Made by a program: the position numbers and the translations under genes. 59,453 nt of DNA from an uncultured bacterium (GTDB taxonomy: Bacteria; Bacillota; Clostridia; Lachnospirales; Lachnospiraceae), in contig CAJMMS010000005.1 in NCBI GenBank assembly GCA_905214675.1, forward strand, positions 1 to 59,453, read 5' to 3'. A model generated the notes under the pieces. The model saw only the letters and a list, made by a program, of their open reading frames with translations. It made no database searches and was not told where the DNA came from. Position 1 is the first letter of the stretch; the number at the start of each line of letters is the position of its first letter. Of the stretch, positions 9,064 to 17,495 are shown piece after piece.

Positions 9064-9405
9064 ATGAACACTACCATTCTCGCAGAACGCCTGAAACTTC
9101 TGCGCATCCGCAAAAATTATACTCAGAAGGAAGTCTGTTCCCAAACCCACTTAAGCCGTTCCAGTTACAGCAATTACGAAAACGGAATCCGCATACCTAC
9201 CATTGACATTCTGACTGTACTGGCTGATTTTTATGGCACCTCGCTGGACTATCTGGCCGGTACCATCGAATACCCGTTAAAATATCCCGCTTTCACTTCT
9301 GAAGAACTTGCCCTTGTTATCACCTACCGAAGCTTAGAGAGCCATGCCCGCAAAGAAGTCTTTTCTTTTGCCCACTTTAAGAAACAGGCATCTTCCCTGT
9401 CATAA
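9064..9405 (+). CDS. XRE family HTH transcriptional regulator (first of three)
   Basis: 113-residue DNA-binding protein. The N-terminal half is a clear Cro/C1-type helix-turn-helix: LAERLKLLRIRKNYTQKEVCSQTHLSRSSYSNYENGIRIPTIDILTVLADFYGTSLDYLAG, with the Q..V...LS...S.YE pattern. The remaining 45 residues are a short helical tail. CAGGAGACC precedes the ATG. It is first in a run of three independent XRE genes on the plus strand (9064-10267), a region otherwise surrounded by minus-strand genes. Its target is unknown; autoregulation is common in this class. Confidence 0.88.
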   Translation: MNTTILAERLKLLRIRKNYTQKEVCSQTHLSRSSYSNYENGIRIPTIDILTVLADFYGTSLDYLAGTIEYPLKYPAFTSEELALVITYRSLESHARKEVFSFAHFKKQASSLS

Positions 9406-9556
9406 ACATAACGAAATACTTCTCTTTTTCCTACATCTGTTATCCATTATATTCGTTTTTTTATCTCTTTGCAATATATGGCTTTGCAATTTGAACATCC
9501 AGAGCCTTTTCCTGGCATCTAAACTCCTCTACAGTCGGAGCGGAGGGATTCTGATC

Positions 9557-9799
9557 ATGTCAAACATAACTTATTCAAAACAACTGATACAGCTTGGACT
9601 GAACATTGCCCGCTATCGGAAAATGCGTGGTCTTACACAGGAAGAACTTTCTTCCAGAATCCATATGAGCCGTACACACTTAAGCAACCTTGAAGCTCCC
9701 GGTAAAGTCACCTCGGTCTCACTGGAAAAACTTTTTGCGATCGCGGAAGCCCTGCAGGTCCATCCTTCTGTACTTCTTGCAGAATTTTCACAGCCCTGA
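9557..9799 (+). CDS. XRE family HTH transcriptional regulator (second of three), single-domain
   Basis: 80-residue protein that is almost only a Cro/C1-type HTH: LIQLGLNIARYRKMRGLTQEELSSRIHMSRTHLSNLEAPGKVTSVSLEKLFAIAEALQVHPSVLLAEF. The start is taken at the ATG at 9557 (MSNITYSKQ...), preceded by GGAGCGGAGGG; the frame is open further upstream but has no support there. Single-domain XRE proteins often act as small repressors or antirepressor partners. It differs clearly in sequence from its two neighbours, so the trio is not a recent tandem duplication. Confidence 0.83.
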   Translation: MSNITYSKQLIQLGLNIARYRKMRGLTQEELSSRIHMSRTHLSNLEAPGKVTSVSLEKLFAIAEALQVHPSVLLAEFSQP

Positions 9800-9884
9800 C
9801 TTTCTTCTGATATTCTTTTCACCTGTTTTTCCCATTTAAAATACAAGTTATACCTGTAGATATTATAACAGTTACCTCTGAGGG

Positions 9885-9903
9885 ATACAAGTATAAATTG
9901 TAT
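9885..9903 (+). promoter_or_regulatory. inverted repeat upstream of third XRE gene, candidate operator
   Basis: ATACAA-N7-TTGTAT (9885-9903) is a perfect 6-bp inverted repeat 31 bases before the XRE start at 9935. A half-site, ATACAAGTTATA, occurs at 9841. The size and position fit an autoregulatory Cro/C1-type operator. Confidence 0.45.
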
Positions 9904-9934
9904 GATATTGGAGAAAGAGAGGTTGTTATTACAA

Positions 9935-10267
9935 ATGAAAAATCGCATTCGTGAATTACGTGCCGAAAAGAATATCACACAACTTCGCCTCAGTATGGAA
10001 CTTGAAGTATCTCAGGAAACGGTCAGCGCCTATGAAAATGGAAAACATCTGCCAAGTCTGAAATCTCTTATCAAAATGGCTGATCTTTTTCATGTAAGCA
10101 CCGATTACCTCATCGGAAGGTCGGATGTCCGAAAACCCTCTCCGGACGAACCGCTCCCAAATGAGGATCTTGCCCTGCTCGACTGTTTTCACGACCTGGA
10201 TACCATCGACCGTGCAAGACTGGTCGCTTACGCACAGGGGCTGTCCGACAAATCTGCAAAAGACTGA
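9935..10267 (+). CDS. XRE family HTH transcriptional regulator (third of three)
   Basis: 110-residue regulator: HTH MKNRIRELRAEKNITQLRLSMELEVSQETVSAYENGKHLPSLKSLIKMADLFHVSTDYLIGRSD, then an acidic/helical tail (LPNEDLALLDCFHDLDTIDRARLVAYAQGL), the layout of the ImmR/SinR-like regulators common in Firmicutes. The start is placed at MKNRIREL; an ATG 11 codons upstream (9902) overlaps the inverted repeat and adds residues not typical of the family. A bidirectional terminator follows at 10272-10320. Confidence 0.85.
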   Translation: MKNRIRELRAEKNITQLRLSMELEVSQETVSAYENGKHLPSLKSLIKMADLFHVSTDYLIGRSDVRKPSPDEPLPNEDLALLDCFHDLDTIDRARLVAYAQGLSDKSAKD

Positions 10268-10271
10268 AAAA

Positions 10272-10320
10272 ACGCACGAACATTCTCCGGACTTTGGAGA
10301 AAAATCGTGCGTCTTTTCTT
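10272..10320. terminator. bidirectional intrinsic terminator between XRE gene and metA
   Basis: Stem ACGCACGA (10272-10279) with TCGTGCGT (10305-10312), plus inner TTCTCC/GGAGAA. T-rich tail CTTTTCTT on the plus strand and TTTTTT after the stem on the minus strand, so it can end both convergent transcripts (XRE and metA). Confidence 0.88.
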
Positions 10321-10352
10321 AATATTGAAAATCCTGACCAGTAAGAAAACTC

Positions 10353-11294
10353 TTATTGTTCTTTGATACTTTCAAAATCAGGTGTTCCCATCAGATCGTA
10401 TGGGGTACTCTGGTATACATAATAATTGAGCCAGTTCGTATACAGGTTATTTGCATGTGCCCGCCACAACAACAGCGGCTTGTTTTTACAGTCATTATTT
10501 TCATAATAATTCTTTGGCATCTGGATATCCATGCCTTTTCCGAGATCTCTTTTGTATTCTCCATCCAGCGTCACCCGGTCATATTCCGGATGTCCCATAA
10601 CAAAAATCTTTCTTCCACCGTCTGCCATACCAAGGAAAAATCCTGCTTCATCGGATTCCGCCAGAATTGTAATGTCTTTCACTGCACGGATATCTTCGAT
10701 GGAAACTTCCGTATGTCTGGAATGTGGTGCAAGAAAAACATCATCAAATCCACGTACCAGTGGAATCTTGCGGTTCATCACACGATGCCAGAACAGCCCG
10801 AACATTTTCTGCGAAAGCTGTTTTTTCTTCAGCCCATAGAAATGGTACAGCGATGCCTGTGCAGCCCAGCACAGGAAAATCGTAGAAGTGACATGCTTTT
10901 CACTCCAGTCCATGATCTGTGTGATCTCATCCCAGTAATCTACTTCTTCAAATTCCATATTTTCCACCGGTGCACCGGTAATGATCATTCCATCATAGCG
11001 GTTTTCTTTTACATCTTTGAAATGCAGATAGAATTTATTCAGATGACTGGTCGATGTATTCTTAGATTCATGGCTTGTCATCGTCAGAAAAGTCACATCA
11101 ATCTGAAGCGGTGTATTGGAAAGTGAACGCAAAAGCTGAAGCTCTGTTTCTTCTTTCAGAGGCATCAGATTCACGATCAGAATCTGGATGGGACGAATAT
11201 CCTGATGCATCGCCCGGTTTTCATCCATTACAAATATATTCTCTCTTTCCAGTATTTCTTTTGCGGGCAGATCGCCCTGAACCTTGATCGGCAT
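10353..11294 (-). CDS. metA: homoserine O-acetyltransferase (MetA type)
   Basis: First committed step of methionine synthesis: acylation of homoserine. The 313 residues match the MetA family across their length, with the catalytic Cys142 in FLCWAAQASLYHFYG. Although the family is usually named homoserine O-succinyltransferase, position 111 (TGAPVENMEF) is Glu; Glu at this position is known from Bacillus cereus MetA to select acetyl-CoA, whereas E. coli has Gly. I therefore call it an acetyltransferase. It pairs functionally with the O-acetylhomoserine sulfhydrylase gene at 33584. AAGGAGG precedes the ATG; it is 40 bases downstream of cls, probably in a rluF-ligA-cls-metA transcript. No S-box is visible upstream. 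Confidence 0.93.
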   Translation of the reverse strand: MPIKVQGDLPAKEILERENIFVMDENRAMHQDIRPIQILIVNLMPLKEETELQLLRSLSNTPLQIDVTFLTMTSHESKNTSTSHLNKFYLHFKDVKENRYDGMIITGAPVENMEFEEVDYWDEITQIMDWSEKHVTSTIFLCWAAQASLYHFYGLKKKQLSQKMFGLFWHRVMNRKIPLVRGFDDVFLAPHSRHTEVSIEDIRAVKDITILAESDEAGFFLGMADGGRKIFVMGHPEYDRVTLDGEYKRDLGKGMDIQMPKNYYENNDCKNKPLLLWRAHANNLYTNWLNYYVYQSTPYDLMGTPDFESIKEQ

Positions 11295-11334
11295 GATAGT
11301 TTTCCTCCTTCAGTATTCCTTTCTTCTGCACTGC

Positions 11335-12939
11335 CTACATAAGCGGCGCAAATACACGCAGGATGCGTCCTGCGATCTTATCAAATCCTTTTTGCTTTTT
11401 ATAATCTTCCTGTGTAATCTTCTGACATTTTTTCCAGGTTTCCTGAAAATCTTTTTCTACAGATGCGATCTCCTGGTTTTCATATAAAAATGTTGCACAC
11501 TCAAAATGAAGATACAGGCTGCGGTAATCCATATTGATCGTTCCGACCACTGCTTTGCGGTCATCGCTTGTAAACACTTTCGCATGGACAAATCCAGGCG
11601 TATATTCATAAATCTGCACACCCGCATCCAGAAGTTCATTATAATACGTCTTTGCCAGTACAAATGCATACCATTTATCCGGCACATGCGGCATGATAAT
11701 AACAACTTCTACGCCCCTTTTTGCTGCAAACTTTAAAGCTGTCATCATTTCATTATCCAGTATAAGATATGGTGTCATAATATGTACATACCGTTTTGAA
11801 GTATTCAAAATGTCCATATACACCATTTTTCCTACGTGTTCTCCATCAATCGGACTGTCTCCATATGGGATCACAAATCCGTCTCCCGGCTGTTTTTCTC
11901 TTTCATACACAATATCCAGATAAGGATCAAATTCTTCTACTTTTTCGCTTTTGGCTACGTTCCACATTTCCAGGAACATCAGTGTAAAACTGCGCACCGC
12001 ATCTCCTTCCAGCATGATCGCCGTATCTTTCCAGTGTCCGAAACGGATCTTGCGGTTCACATACTCATCTGCAAGGTTGATGCCTCCGGTAAATGCCACT
12101 TTTCCGTCGATCACCACTACTTTTCTGTGATCACGGTTATTCTGATGCGTAGACAACGCCGGACGGATTGGTGAAAACACCCGGCATGCAATCCCCATCT
12201 GTTCCAGTTTTTTCGGATAGTTTGGCGGAAGCAGAGATACCGTACAGGTTCCGTCATACATAAAACGTACTTCCACTCCTTCTGCCGCCTTCCGCTTCAG
12301 CACTTCCAGAACACGGTCCCATACATAGCCTTTTGCCACAATAAAATATTCCATGAAAATAAACTTTTCTGCCTTTTCCAACTGGCGGAGCAGCTCTTCG
12401 ATCTTATCTTCACCACAACTGAAATATTTTATACCGGTATTCTCATATGCCGGAAATCCACCATACTCATAGACATAATGCGCCAGCGATGCTGCTTCGG
12501 AATCTTCTTCATCCAGTTGTTTCTGTACCTTCTCATCCTGTGTCCAGTGATGTCTTGTCATCTCATGCATATGCTGAAGTCTGGCATTAAGCCAGCGCAC
12601 ACCGACCTGCATCTCTACAAAAATATAAAGCAGCACACCAAACACCGGTGCCACCAGCATAATCGTCATCCATACCATCTTAAATGCCGGATTGCTGCGG
12701 TTATTTGTCAGATAAATTACCAGAATCACCGCACCCATACGGACAATGGAATCAATGAAATACATCTTGCCCTGAAGATACGTATAACCCGCGATCAGGA
12801 AAAATGCCTGCAGCAGAACCAGTAACAGGATGATCCCCGTCCTACCAAAAATCACACTGGCAATACCGCTTTTTCCTTTTTCAACTCTCGTCTTTGTCTG
12901 TATCGTCTGTACAGACTGCTTTTTTTCCTTTTCTCCCAT
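11335..12939 (-). CDS. cls: cardiolipin synthase (phospholipase D superfamily)
   Basis: Membrane enzyme that makes cardiolipin from two phosphatidylglycerols. Three hydrophobic segments in the first 120 residues (two adjacent, then FKMVWMTIMLVAPVFGVLLYIFVEM) anchor two PLD domains with HKD motifs HRKVVVIDG and HAKVFTSDD, each followed by the conserved Gly/Asn residues (FTGGINLADEYVN; VVGTINMDYRS). With the start at 12939 it has 534 residues, slightly above the usual 480-510, owing to a charged N-terminal extension. That ATG has GGGG eight bases upstream; a GTG at 12948 would overlap ligA. The gene begins five bases after the ligA stop. Confidence 0.94.
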   Translation of the reverse strand: MGEKEKKQSVQTIQTKTRVEKGKSGIASVIFGRTGIILLLVLLQAFFLIAGYTYLQGKMYFIDSIVRMGAVILVIYLTNNRSNPAFKMVWMTIMLVAPVFGVLLYIFVEMQVGVRWLNARLQHMHEMTRHHWTQDEKVQKQLDEEDSEAASLAHYVYEYGGFPAYENTGIKYFSCGEDKIEELLRQLEKAEKFIFMEYFIVAKGYVWDRVLEVLKRKAAEGVEVRFMYDGTCTVSLLPPNYPKKLEQMGIACRVFSPIRPALSTHQNNRDHRKVVVIDGKVAFTGGINLADEYVNRKIRFGHWKDTAIMLEGDAVRSFTLMFLEMWNVAKSEKVEEFDPYLDIVYEREKQPGDGFVIPYGDSPIDGEHVGKMVYMDILNTSKRYVHIMTPYLILDNEMMTALKFAAKRGVEVVIIMPHVPDKWYAFVLAKTYYNELLDAGVQIYEYTPGFVHAKVFTSDDRKAVVGTINMDYRSLYLHFECATFLYENQEIASVEKDFQETWKKCQKITQEDYKKQKGFDKIAGRILRVFAPLM

Positions 12940-12944
12940 ACGTT

Positions 12945-14906
12945 TCACCCCTGCTTAAGCATACTCAGGAAATCTTCTTCAGAAAGTATCGGTATATTCA
13001 GTTCTTTTGCTTTTTTATTTTTCGATGTGGAAGATTCCGTATCATTGTTGATCAGATAATGCGTCTTTGAAGTTACCGAACCAGTCACTTTTCCTCCACG
13101 TTCCTCAATCCGTGCCTTCAGTTCATTACGGTTTGTAAAATGCTGCAAAGATCCGGTAATAACAAAATTCCTTCCGGCAAAAATCTGCTCCATGGTATTT
13201 GGCTGGTATGCCTCGATCCGGATTTCCTCCAGCAGATCATCCAGCTTTGCAGCTTTTTTGCCATCCCGGAAATAATCTGCGATCGCCGCACCGATCACTG
13301 CACCAATCCCATCTACTTCCGCCATCGTCTGTGCATCTGCATTCCGAATTTTTTCCAGATCATAATCAAACGCTTTGCACAGCATTTTGGCATTTGCCAC
13401 ACCGACATTTGGTATCCCAAGACTGTAGATCAGACGCGGCAGAGTCGTATCGCGCGCCTTCTCAATGCCGGCGATCAGTTTTTCATAAGATTTTTCTCCG
13501 AATCCTTCCATCTCTACGATCTCATCCCGATGCTTTGCCAGCCGGAAGATGTCAGCAAATTCATGGATAAATCCACGTCCGATAAATTTCTCCAGGGTTG
13601 CCTCAGACATGCCATCCATATTCATGGCATCGCGGCTGACAAACAGTGCAAATGATTTGATCTTCTTTGCCTGACATTCCGGATTGGTACAGTAAAGCGT
13701 CTCCACATCTGCCGTTTTCTGTATTCTGGTCATACCGCCGCAGACCGGGCAGTGCTGTGGTATCTCCACATTTCCACTTCCAGTCAGATTCTCTGCAATC
13801 TGCGGTATGATCATATTGGCTTTGTATACACAGATTTCATCGCCAATCCCAAGTTTCAGTGCTTTCATAATGCTGAGATTATGTACACTGGCACGGCTGA
13901 CGGTTGTCCCTTCCAGTTCTACCGGTTCAAAGATCGCTACCGGATTGATCAGACCGGTACGTGACGGACTCCATTCGATGGAAAGCAGGTGTGTCTGGCG
14001 AATCTCATCTGCCCATTTAAATGCAAAGGCATCCCTCGGAAATTTTGCTGTTCTTCCAAGCGAAGTACCATATGCGATATCATCATAAAGTGCTACCAGA
14101 CCATCGGACGGAATCGGATTATCCTTGACCGCCTGCGCAAACCACTGAACCGTTTCTTCCAGGTTGTCTGCTGTCACTGCCTTATGCAGTACTACATCAA
14201 ATCCCTGGGATACCAGCCATGCAAACTGTTTTTCTCTGGAATTTTCAAAATCTACACCTTCTGCACGCACAAGTGCAAAAGCAAAAAACTGTACATGTCT
14301 TTTGGCTGTGATTTCATTATTCAACTGACGTACGGAGCCACTGCAGAGGTTTCGTGGATTTTTATATCTGGCATCTGCATCTGCGATCTCTTCATTTATC
14401 ATTTCAAAATCTTTATAGGAGATTACGGCTTCTCCACGCAAAACCAGCTCACCTTTATATGGGATCGTAAGCGGAACATTTTCAAAGACTCTGGCATTGT
14501 TGGTGATCACTTCCCCGATTTCCCCATTGCCGCGTGTCACAGCCTTAAACAGACTTCCGTTCTGATAAGTCAGCACAACCGTCAGGCCATCCATTTTCCA
14601 GGAGAGTAGCGTTTTATGTGTCCCGACAAAATTTTTCAAAACTTCTACTTCTTTTGTTTTATCTAACGAGAGCATCGGCTGTTCATGACGTTCTTTGGGA
14701 AGTTCTTCCAGCACTTCATATCCTACTTGTCTGGTAGGACTTCCAGCCAGCACAATTCCGGTTTCCTGTTCCAGTTCCTGCAGTTCATCATACAGTCTGT
14801 CATATTCAAAATTGCTCATGATCTCCCGGTTTTCCTGATAATAGGCTTTTCCGGCTTTTGTAAGAAGCTCTGTAAGCTCTTTCATTCTCATTTTCTTTTC
14901 GTCCAT
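12945..14906 (-). CDS. ligA: NAD-dependent DNA ligase LigA
   Basis: Seals nicks in replication and repair, using NAD. The 653 residues contain domain Ia (EYDRLYDELQELE), the adenylated lysine in KMDG (Lys104), LRGEAVISYKDFE, an OB fold, a Cys4 zinc finger (CPVC...YCTNPEC), helix-hairpin-helix repeats (PRLIYSLGIPNVGVANAKML) and a C-terminal BRCT domain. KMDG replaces the more usual KIDG/KLDG. The residues after the OB fold read YKANMIIPQI where other LigAs have RRAGDVIP; this divergent form is what I expect in Lachnospiraceae. The start, with AGGAGG close by, lies inside the 3' end of rluF (19-base overlap). Confidence 0.94.
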   Translation of the reverse strand: MDEKKMRMKELTELLTKAGKAYYQENREIMSNFEYDRLYDELQELEQETGIVLAGSPTRQVGYEVLEELPKERHEQPMLSLDKTKEVEVLKNFVGTHKTLLSWKMDGLTVVLTYQNGSLFKAVTRGNGEIGEVITNNARVFENVPLTIPYKGELVLRGEAVISYKDFEMINEEIADADARYKNPRNLCSGSVRQLNNEITAKRHVQFFAFALVRAEGVDFENSREKQFAWLVSQGFDVVLHKAVTADNLEETVQWFAQAVKDNPIPSDGLVALYDDIAYGTSLGRTAKFPRDAFAFKWADEIRQTHLLSIEWSPSRTGLINPVAIFEPVELEGTTVSRASVHNLSIMKALKLGIGDEICVYKANMIIPQIAENLTGSGNVEIPQHCPVCGGMTRIQKTADVETLYCTNPECQAKKIKSFALFVSRDAMNMDGMSEATLEKFIGRGFIHEFADIFRLAKHRDEIVEMEGFGEKSYEKLIAGIEKARDTTLPRLIYSLGIPNVGVANAKMLCKAFDYDLEKIRNADAQTMAEVDGIGAVIGAAIADYFRDGKKAAKLDDLLEEIRIEAYQPNTMEQIFAGRNFVITGSLQHFTNRNELKARIEERGGKVTGSVTSKTHYLINNDTESSTSKNKKAKELNIPILSEEDFLSMLKQG

Positions 14907-15715
14907 GCTACCCTCCTGCTGTTTTCTTTCCCGGAATGTCTTTCCTGCGTCTGTTTCTTCTGCAATTCCCGGTACAGTTCCTGCATTTCCTGTTCCGTCA
15001 CATTGCGGTACTGACCTTTTGGTAGATTGCCCAGTTCAATATTCATGACCCGTACACGTACCAGCTTTTTCACCCGGAATCCACAGTATTCACACATTCT
15101 GCGTATCTGACGGTTCAATCCCTGTGTCAGGATGATGCGGAAACGGTATTTACCGGTCTTCTCCACCTTGCAGGGTCTTGTCTTTGCATCCAGAACCGGA
15201 ATGCCGCCCTTTCGCATCGTTTCCAGAAATGCTTCTGTTACCGGCCTGTCTACCGTAACCAGATACTCTTTTTCATGGTAATTGCCTGCCCTCATGATCT
15301 GATTGACAATGTCGCCATTATTTGTCATGAGCAGCAGTCCCTCTGAATCCTTATCCAGCCTTCCGATTGAAAAGACACGCGTCGGGTATTGCAGGACATC
15401 TTCTACCGTTACATCATCCCAGCGTCTGTCTGTCGTACATACGACACCTTCCGGCTTGTGAAATGCCAGCAGTACCATCTTCTGTTTCCTGCTGCAGATC
15501 TTACCATTGACAGATATCTCCATCTGATCTGTCACTTTCATGCCACTGACTGCACGTACTTTGTCCACGAAGACCTTCCCTTCCTCGATCAGACGGTCTG
15601 CTTCTCTTCTGGAGCACACCCCTGCTTCGCTTAAGTACTTGTTCAGCCGCACCGGCTGGTCTGCTTTTTTCTGCTCAAATTCTTTTCTCATACGGTTTTC
15701 TTTTTCTGACGACAT
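14888..15715 (-). CDS. rluF: 23S rRNA pseudouridine synthase, RluF/RluB type
   Basis: Converts a uridine of 23S rRNA to pseudouridine. An N-terminal S4 RNA-binding domain (VRLNKYLSEAGVCSRREADRLIEEGKVFVDK, about residues 20-65) precedes the RsuA/RluB/E/F-type catalytic domain with its Asp in GRLDKDSEGLLLMT and the C-terminal LTQGLNRQIRRMCEYCGFRVKKLVRVRV block. The last block resembles RluF most, so the symbol is tentative. Start chosen at 15715: AGGAG lies nine bases upstream; a further ATG at 15736 lacks one. It overlaps ligA, probably as the first gene of a four-gene transcript. Confidence 0.88.
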   Translation of the reverse strand: MSSEKENRMRKEFEQKKADQPVRLNKYLSEAGVCSRREADRLIEEGKVFVDKVRAVSGMKVTDQMEISVNGKICSRKQKMVLLAFHKPEGVVCTTDRRWDDVTVEDVLQYPTRVFSIGRLDKDSEGLLLMTNNGDIVNQIMRAGNYHEKEYLVTVDRPVTEAFLETMRKGGIPVLDAKTRPCKVEKTGKYRFRIILTQGLNRQIRRMCEYCGFRVKKLVRVRVMNIELGNLPKGQYRNVTEQEMQELYRELQKKQTQERHSGKENSRRVAWTKRK

Positions 15716-15771
15716 CTTTTTCTCTCCTGCATCCAAAGTATATTACAGTATATCACGTTGTCCAGATGCCG

Positions 15772-16218
15772 TCAAACGCCGCCATGCCTGTATTTCTGCA
15801 GAACCTGTATATTTTTTTCTTCCAGATCCAGGAACTCTTTTATCAGTTTTTCTGATGTTTTTCCACATATTTCTGCTTCTCTGAGCATCTTTTCCATCTC
15901 ACGCCTGCGTTCTTTTTCTTCTTTTGCCAGCATCTGTGCCACATAACCGGTATTTATATTCAGTGCCGTTTTCGCCTGAAGTGTTCCCCAGCGTTTTGCC
16001 CGCTCCAATACTCCAATTGGCGGCGGTACAAGTCCGGTATCAAACAGATATTTTGCGGCTTTTTCTTTTATGCCGGAATATCCGGCTGCCTGGCGGTTCA
16101 GATCAAGAGCCAGTTCCTCGTCATAAACTTTTCCCAGCACCATATAGATATCCTGCAATGAACGGCTGGTATTTTTCACAATATCTTCGAGAAGCTTCTG
16201 TTCTGCATAAGAAATCAT
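15772..16218 (-). CDS. helical protein of unknown function
   Basis: 148-residue soluble protein that I do not recognise. It looks entirely alpha-helical: a first half with long helices (ISYAEQKLLEDIVKNTSRSLQDIYMVLGKVYDEELALDLNRQAAGYSGIKEKAAKYLF), a PPPIGVLERAKRWGTLQAKTALNINTGYVAQML middle, and a charged coiled-coil-like end (AKEEKERRREMEKMLREAEICGKTSEKLIKEFLDLEEKN). The four-helix appearance is faintly reminiscent of ferritin-like proteins, but no metal-ligand pattern is clear. The start at 16218 has AAAGGAG eight bases upstream. It stands alone between rluF and the SH3 protein gene. Confidence 0.7.
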   Translation of the reverse strand: MISYAEQKLLEDIVKNTSRSLQDIYMVLGKVYDEELALDLNRQAAGYSGIKEKAAKYLFDTGLVPPPIGVLERAKRWGTLQAKTALNINTGYVAQMLAKEEKERRREMEKMLREAEICGKTSEKLIKEFLDLEEKNIQVLQKYRHGGV

Positions 16219-16304
16219 TCTGTTCATCTCCTTTTATCCGATCTGCTTCTGTTAGGATATGGAAAAATATAGATTTTATACAGCCCGCCTGACAGATCTT
16301 ACAG

Positions 16305-16341
16305 AAAAGGAAGAGCACTCTCCTTTAACGGGAGAATGCTC
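16305..16341 (-). terminator. intrinsic terminator after the SH3-domain protein gene
   Basis: Minus strand: GAGCATTCTCC pairs with GGAGAGTGCTC (one mismatch pair region) around CGTTAAA, then TTCCTTTTC. The tail is only moderately T-rich. Confidence 0.65.
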
Positions 16342-16354
16342 TCTGTTTAAAACG

Positions 16355-17257
16355 TTATGATGCATCTTTCAGATATTCATTTAAAACATAGCCGGTAGCT
16401 TCGCCATATTTGATCTCTGCCCAGCCATTATCCAGTACTTTCACTCTGGTTACCTTATCGCCTTTATCCAGCATGCCGATGATCTCTGCATCTTCTGTAG
16501 AATCTGCACGGACGTTCAGCACATCCGTTGCCTGCATGACTTTGTTGACTTCAACCCCTGCATCTGCGGCATCCGGAATCGTTGCTTCTGTCTCCGGCTG
16601 ATCCATCTCCTGGACGATTCTGCGCAGTTCGTCATTTCCTGCAATGATCTCCTGATACTGCTCATTTACACGTTTGATCAATGCCTGTACATCAGAATTC
16701 TGAATCACCTTTTCAATATATTCATTGGTGTCTTTATCTGACTTCCAGTCAGCTACACACAGTGCACCGCTGTCATCCGGCTTCAGATACAGACATACAA
16801 CACTTGGTACCAGTTCCTCTACATCTCCCACTTTCGCTTCATAATAAGCAAATACCACATAGGAGTTGTCCACCGGACCTTTTTTGGAATATACGGTAAT
16901 GTTATTGTAACTCTGTATGATCGAACTTTCGATCTTCTGCTTATCGGAATCACTCAGAGACTCCGTCACACTGCTCAGTGTCTCAATGTCCTTGTTTCCC
17001 AGTGCTGTATAATACTTCTGTACAACTTCAAGAAGTGTGGTGTCGTTTTCCGTCAATGGTTCTTCTGTTTCTGCCTGTGTCTCACTCTCTGTACCGGTTT
17101 CCACGATCTGGCTCTTTGTATCGGAAGTACCTTTTCCACTTCCGGTGCCCTTCACCAGCTTCGCCGCAAAGACTGCGATCACCAGTGCCAGCACGACTGC
17201 CAGTCCGATCAGTACATATCGGAGATTATCTGACATCCATTCTTTTAAACCACCCAA
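16355..17257 (-). CDS. membrane-anchored SH3-domain protein
   Basis: About 300 residues: a short cytoplasmic start, one membrane helix (YVLIGLAVVLALVIAVFAAKL), a Thr/Glu-rich linker, an NTF2-like-looking domain (TTLLEVVQKYYTALGNKDIETLSSVTESLSDSDKQKIE...SYVVFAYYEAKVGDVEELVPSVVCLYL, residues ~75-190) and a C-terminal bacterial SH3 domain (DVLNVRADSTEDAEIIGMLDKGDKVTRVKVLDNGWAEIKYGEATGYVLNEYL). SH3b domains usually bind cell-wall peptides, so an extracytoplasmic wall-associated role is inferred. The start is a TTG seven bases after GGAGG; an ATG seven codons later (17236) is the alternative. It lies directly behind tRNA-Arg and probably shares its promoter. Confidence 0.82.
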   Translation of the reverse strand: MGGLKEWMSDNLRYVLIGLAVVLALVIAVFAAKLVKGTGSGKGTSDTKSQIVETGTESETQAETEEPLTENDTTLLEVVQKYYTALGNKDIETLSSVTESLSDSDKQKIESSIIQSYNNITVYSKKGPVDNSYVVFAYYEAKVGDVEELVPSVVCLYLKPDDSGALCVADWKSDKDTNEYIEKVIQNSDVQALIKRVNEQYQEIIAGNDELRRIVQEMDQPETEATIPDAADAGVEVNKVMQATDVLNVRADSTEDAEIIGMLDKGDKVTRVKVLDNGWAEIKYGEATGYVLNEYLKDAS

Positions 17258-17302
17258 ATTTCTACCTCCATTTGCTGTTGCGGTTTCTTCAAATATAAAA
17301 AA

Positions 17303-17375
17303 CGCACCTGGAGGGATTCGAACCCCCGCCACATGGTACCGGAAACCATTGCTCTATCCCCTGAGCTACAGGTGC
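17303..17375 (-). tRNA. tRNA-Arg (anticodon CCG)
   Basis: Cloverleaf on the minus strand: acceptor GCACCTG/CAGGTGC, D-arm GCTC...GAGC, anticodon arm ATGGT-TTCCGGT-ACCAT giving anticodon CCG (reads CGG), T-arm GGGGG-TTCGAAT-CCCTC, discriminator G. The CCA end is not encoded. A good promoter lies upstream, and the SH3 protein gene follows 45 bases downstream. Confidence 0.95.
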
Positions 17376-17442
17376 ATATTTCATACATGAATCTGTCCGC
17401 ACATACTCATGTCAAATCTTCCTCTTTGGAAAATTCCTTACC

Positions 17443-17471
17443 ATCATAACATATTTTTTTTCAAAAGTAAA
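17443..17471 (-). promoter_or_regulatory. promoter for tRNA-Arg (and the SH3 protein gene)
   Basis: Minus strand TTTACT-17 bases-TATGAT, ending 67 bases before the tRNA. No other promoter is apparent between the tRNA and the downstream TTG-start gene. Confidence 0.7.
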
Positions 17472-17495
17472 GCAAAACGGGATAGTTTTCACAGA

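Noticed and set aside
11295..11334. S-box/SAM riboswitch upstream of metA
   Set aside because: Only 40 bases separate cls and metA and they hold just a ribosome-binding site. The metY upstream region also shows no S-box features.
17257..17332. Longer SH3-protein reading frame starting at 17332
   Set aside because: The extra 25 codons translate part of tRNA-Arg, so they cannot be coding.
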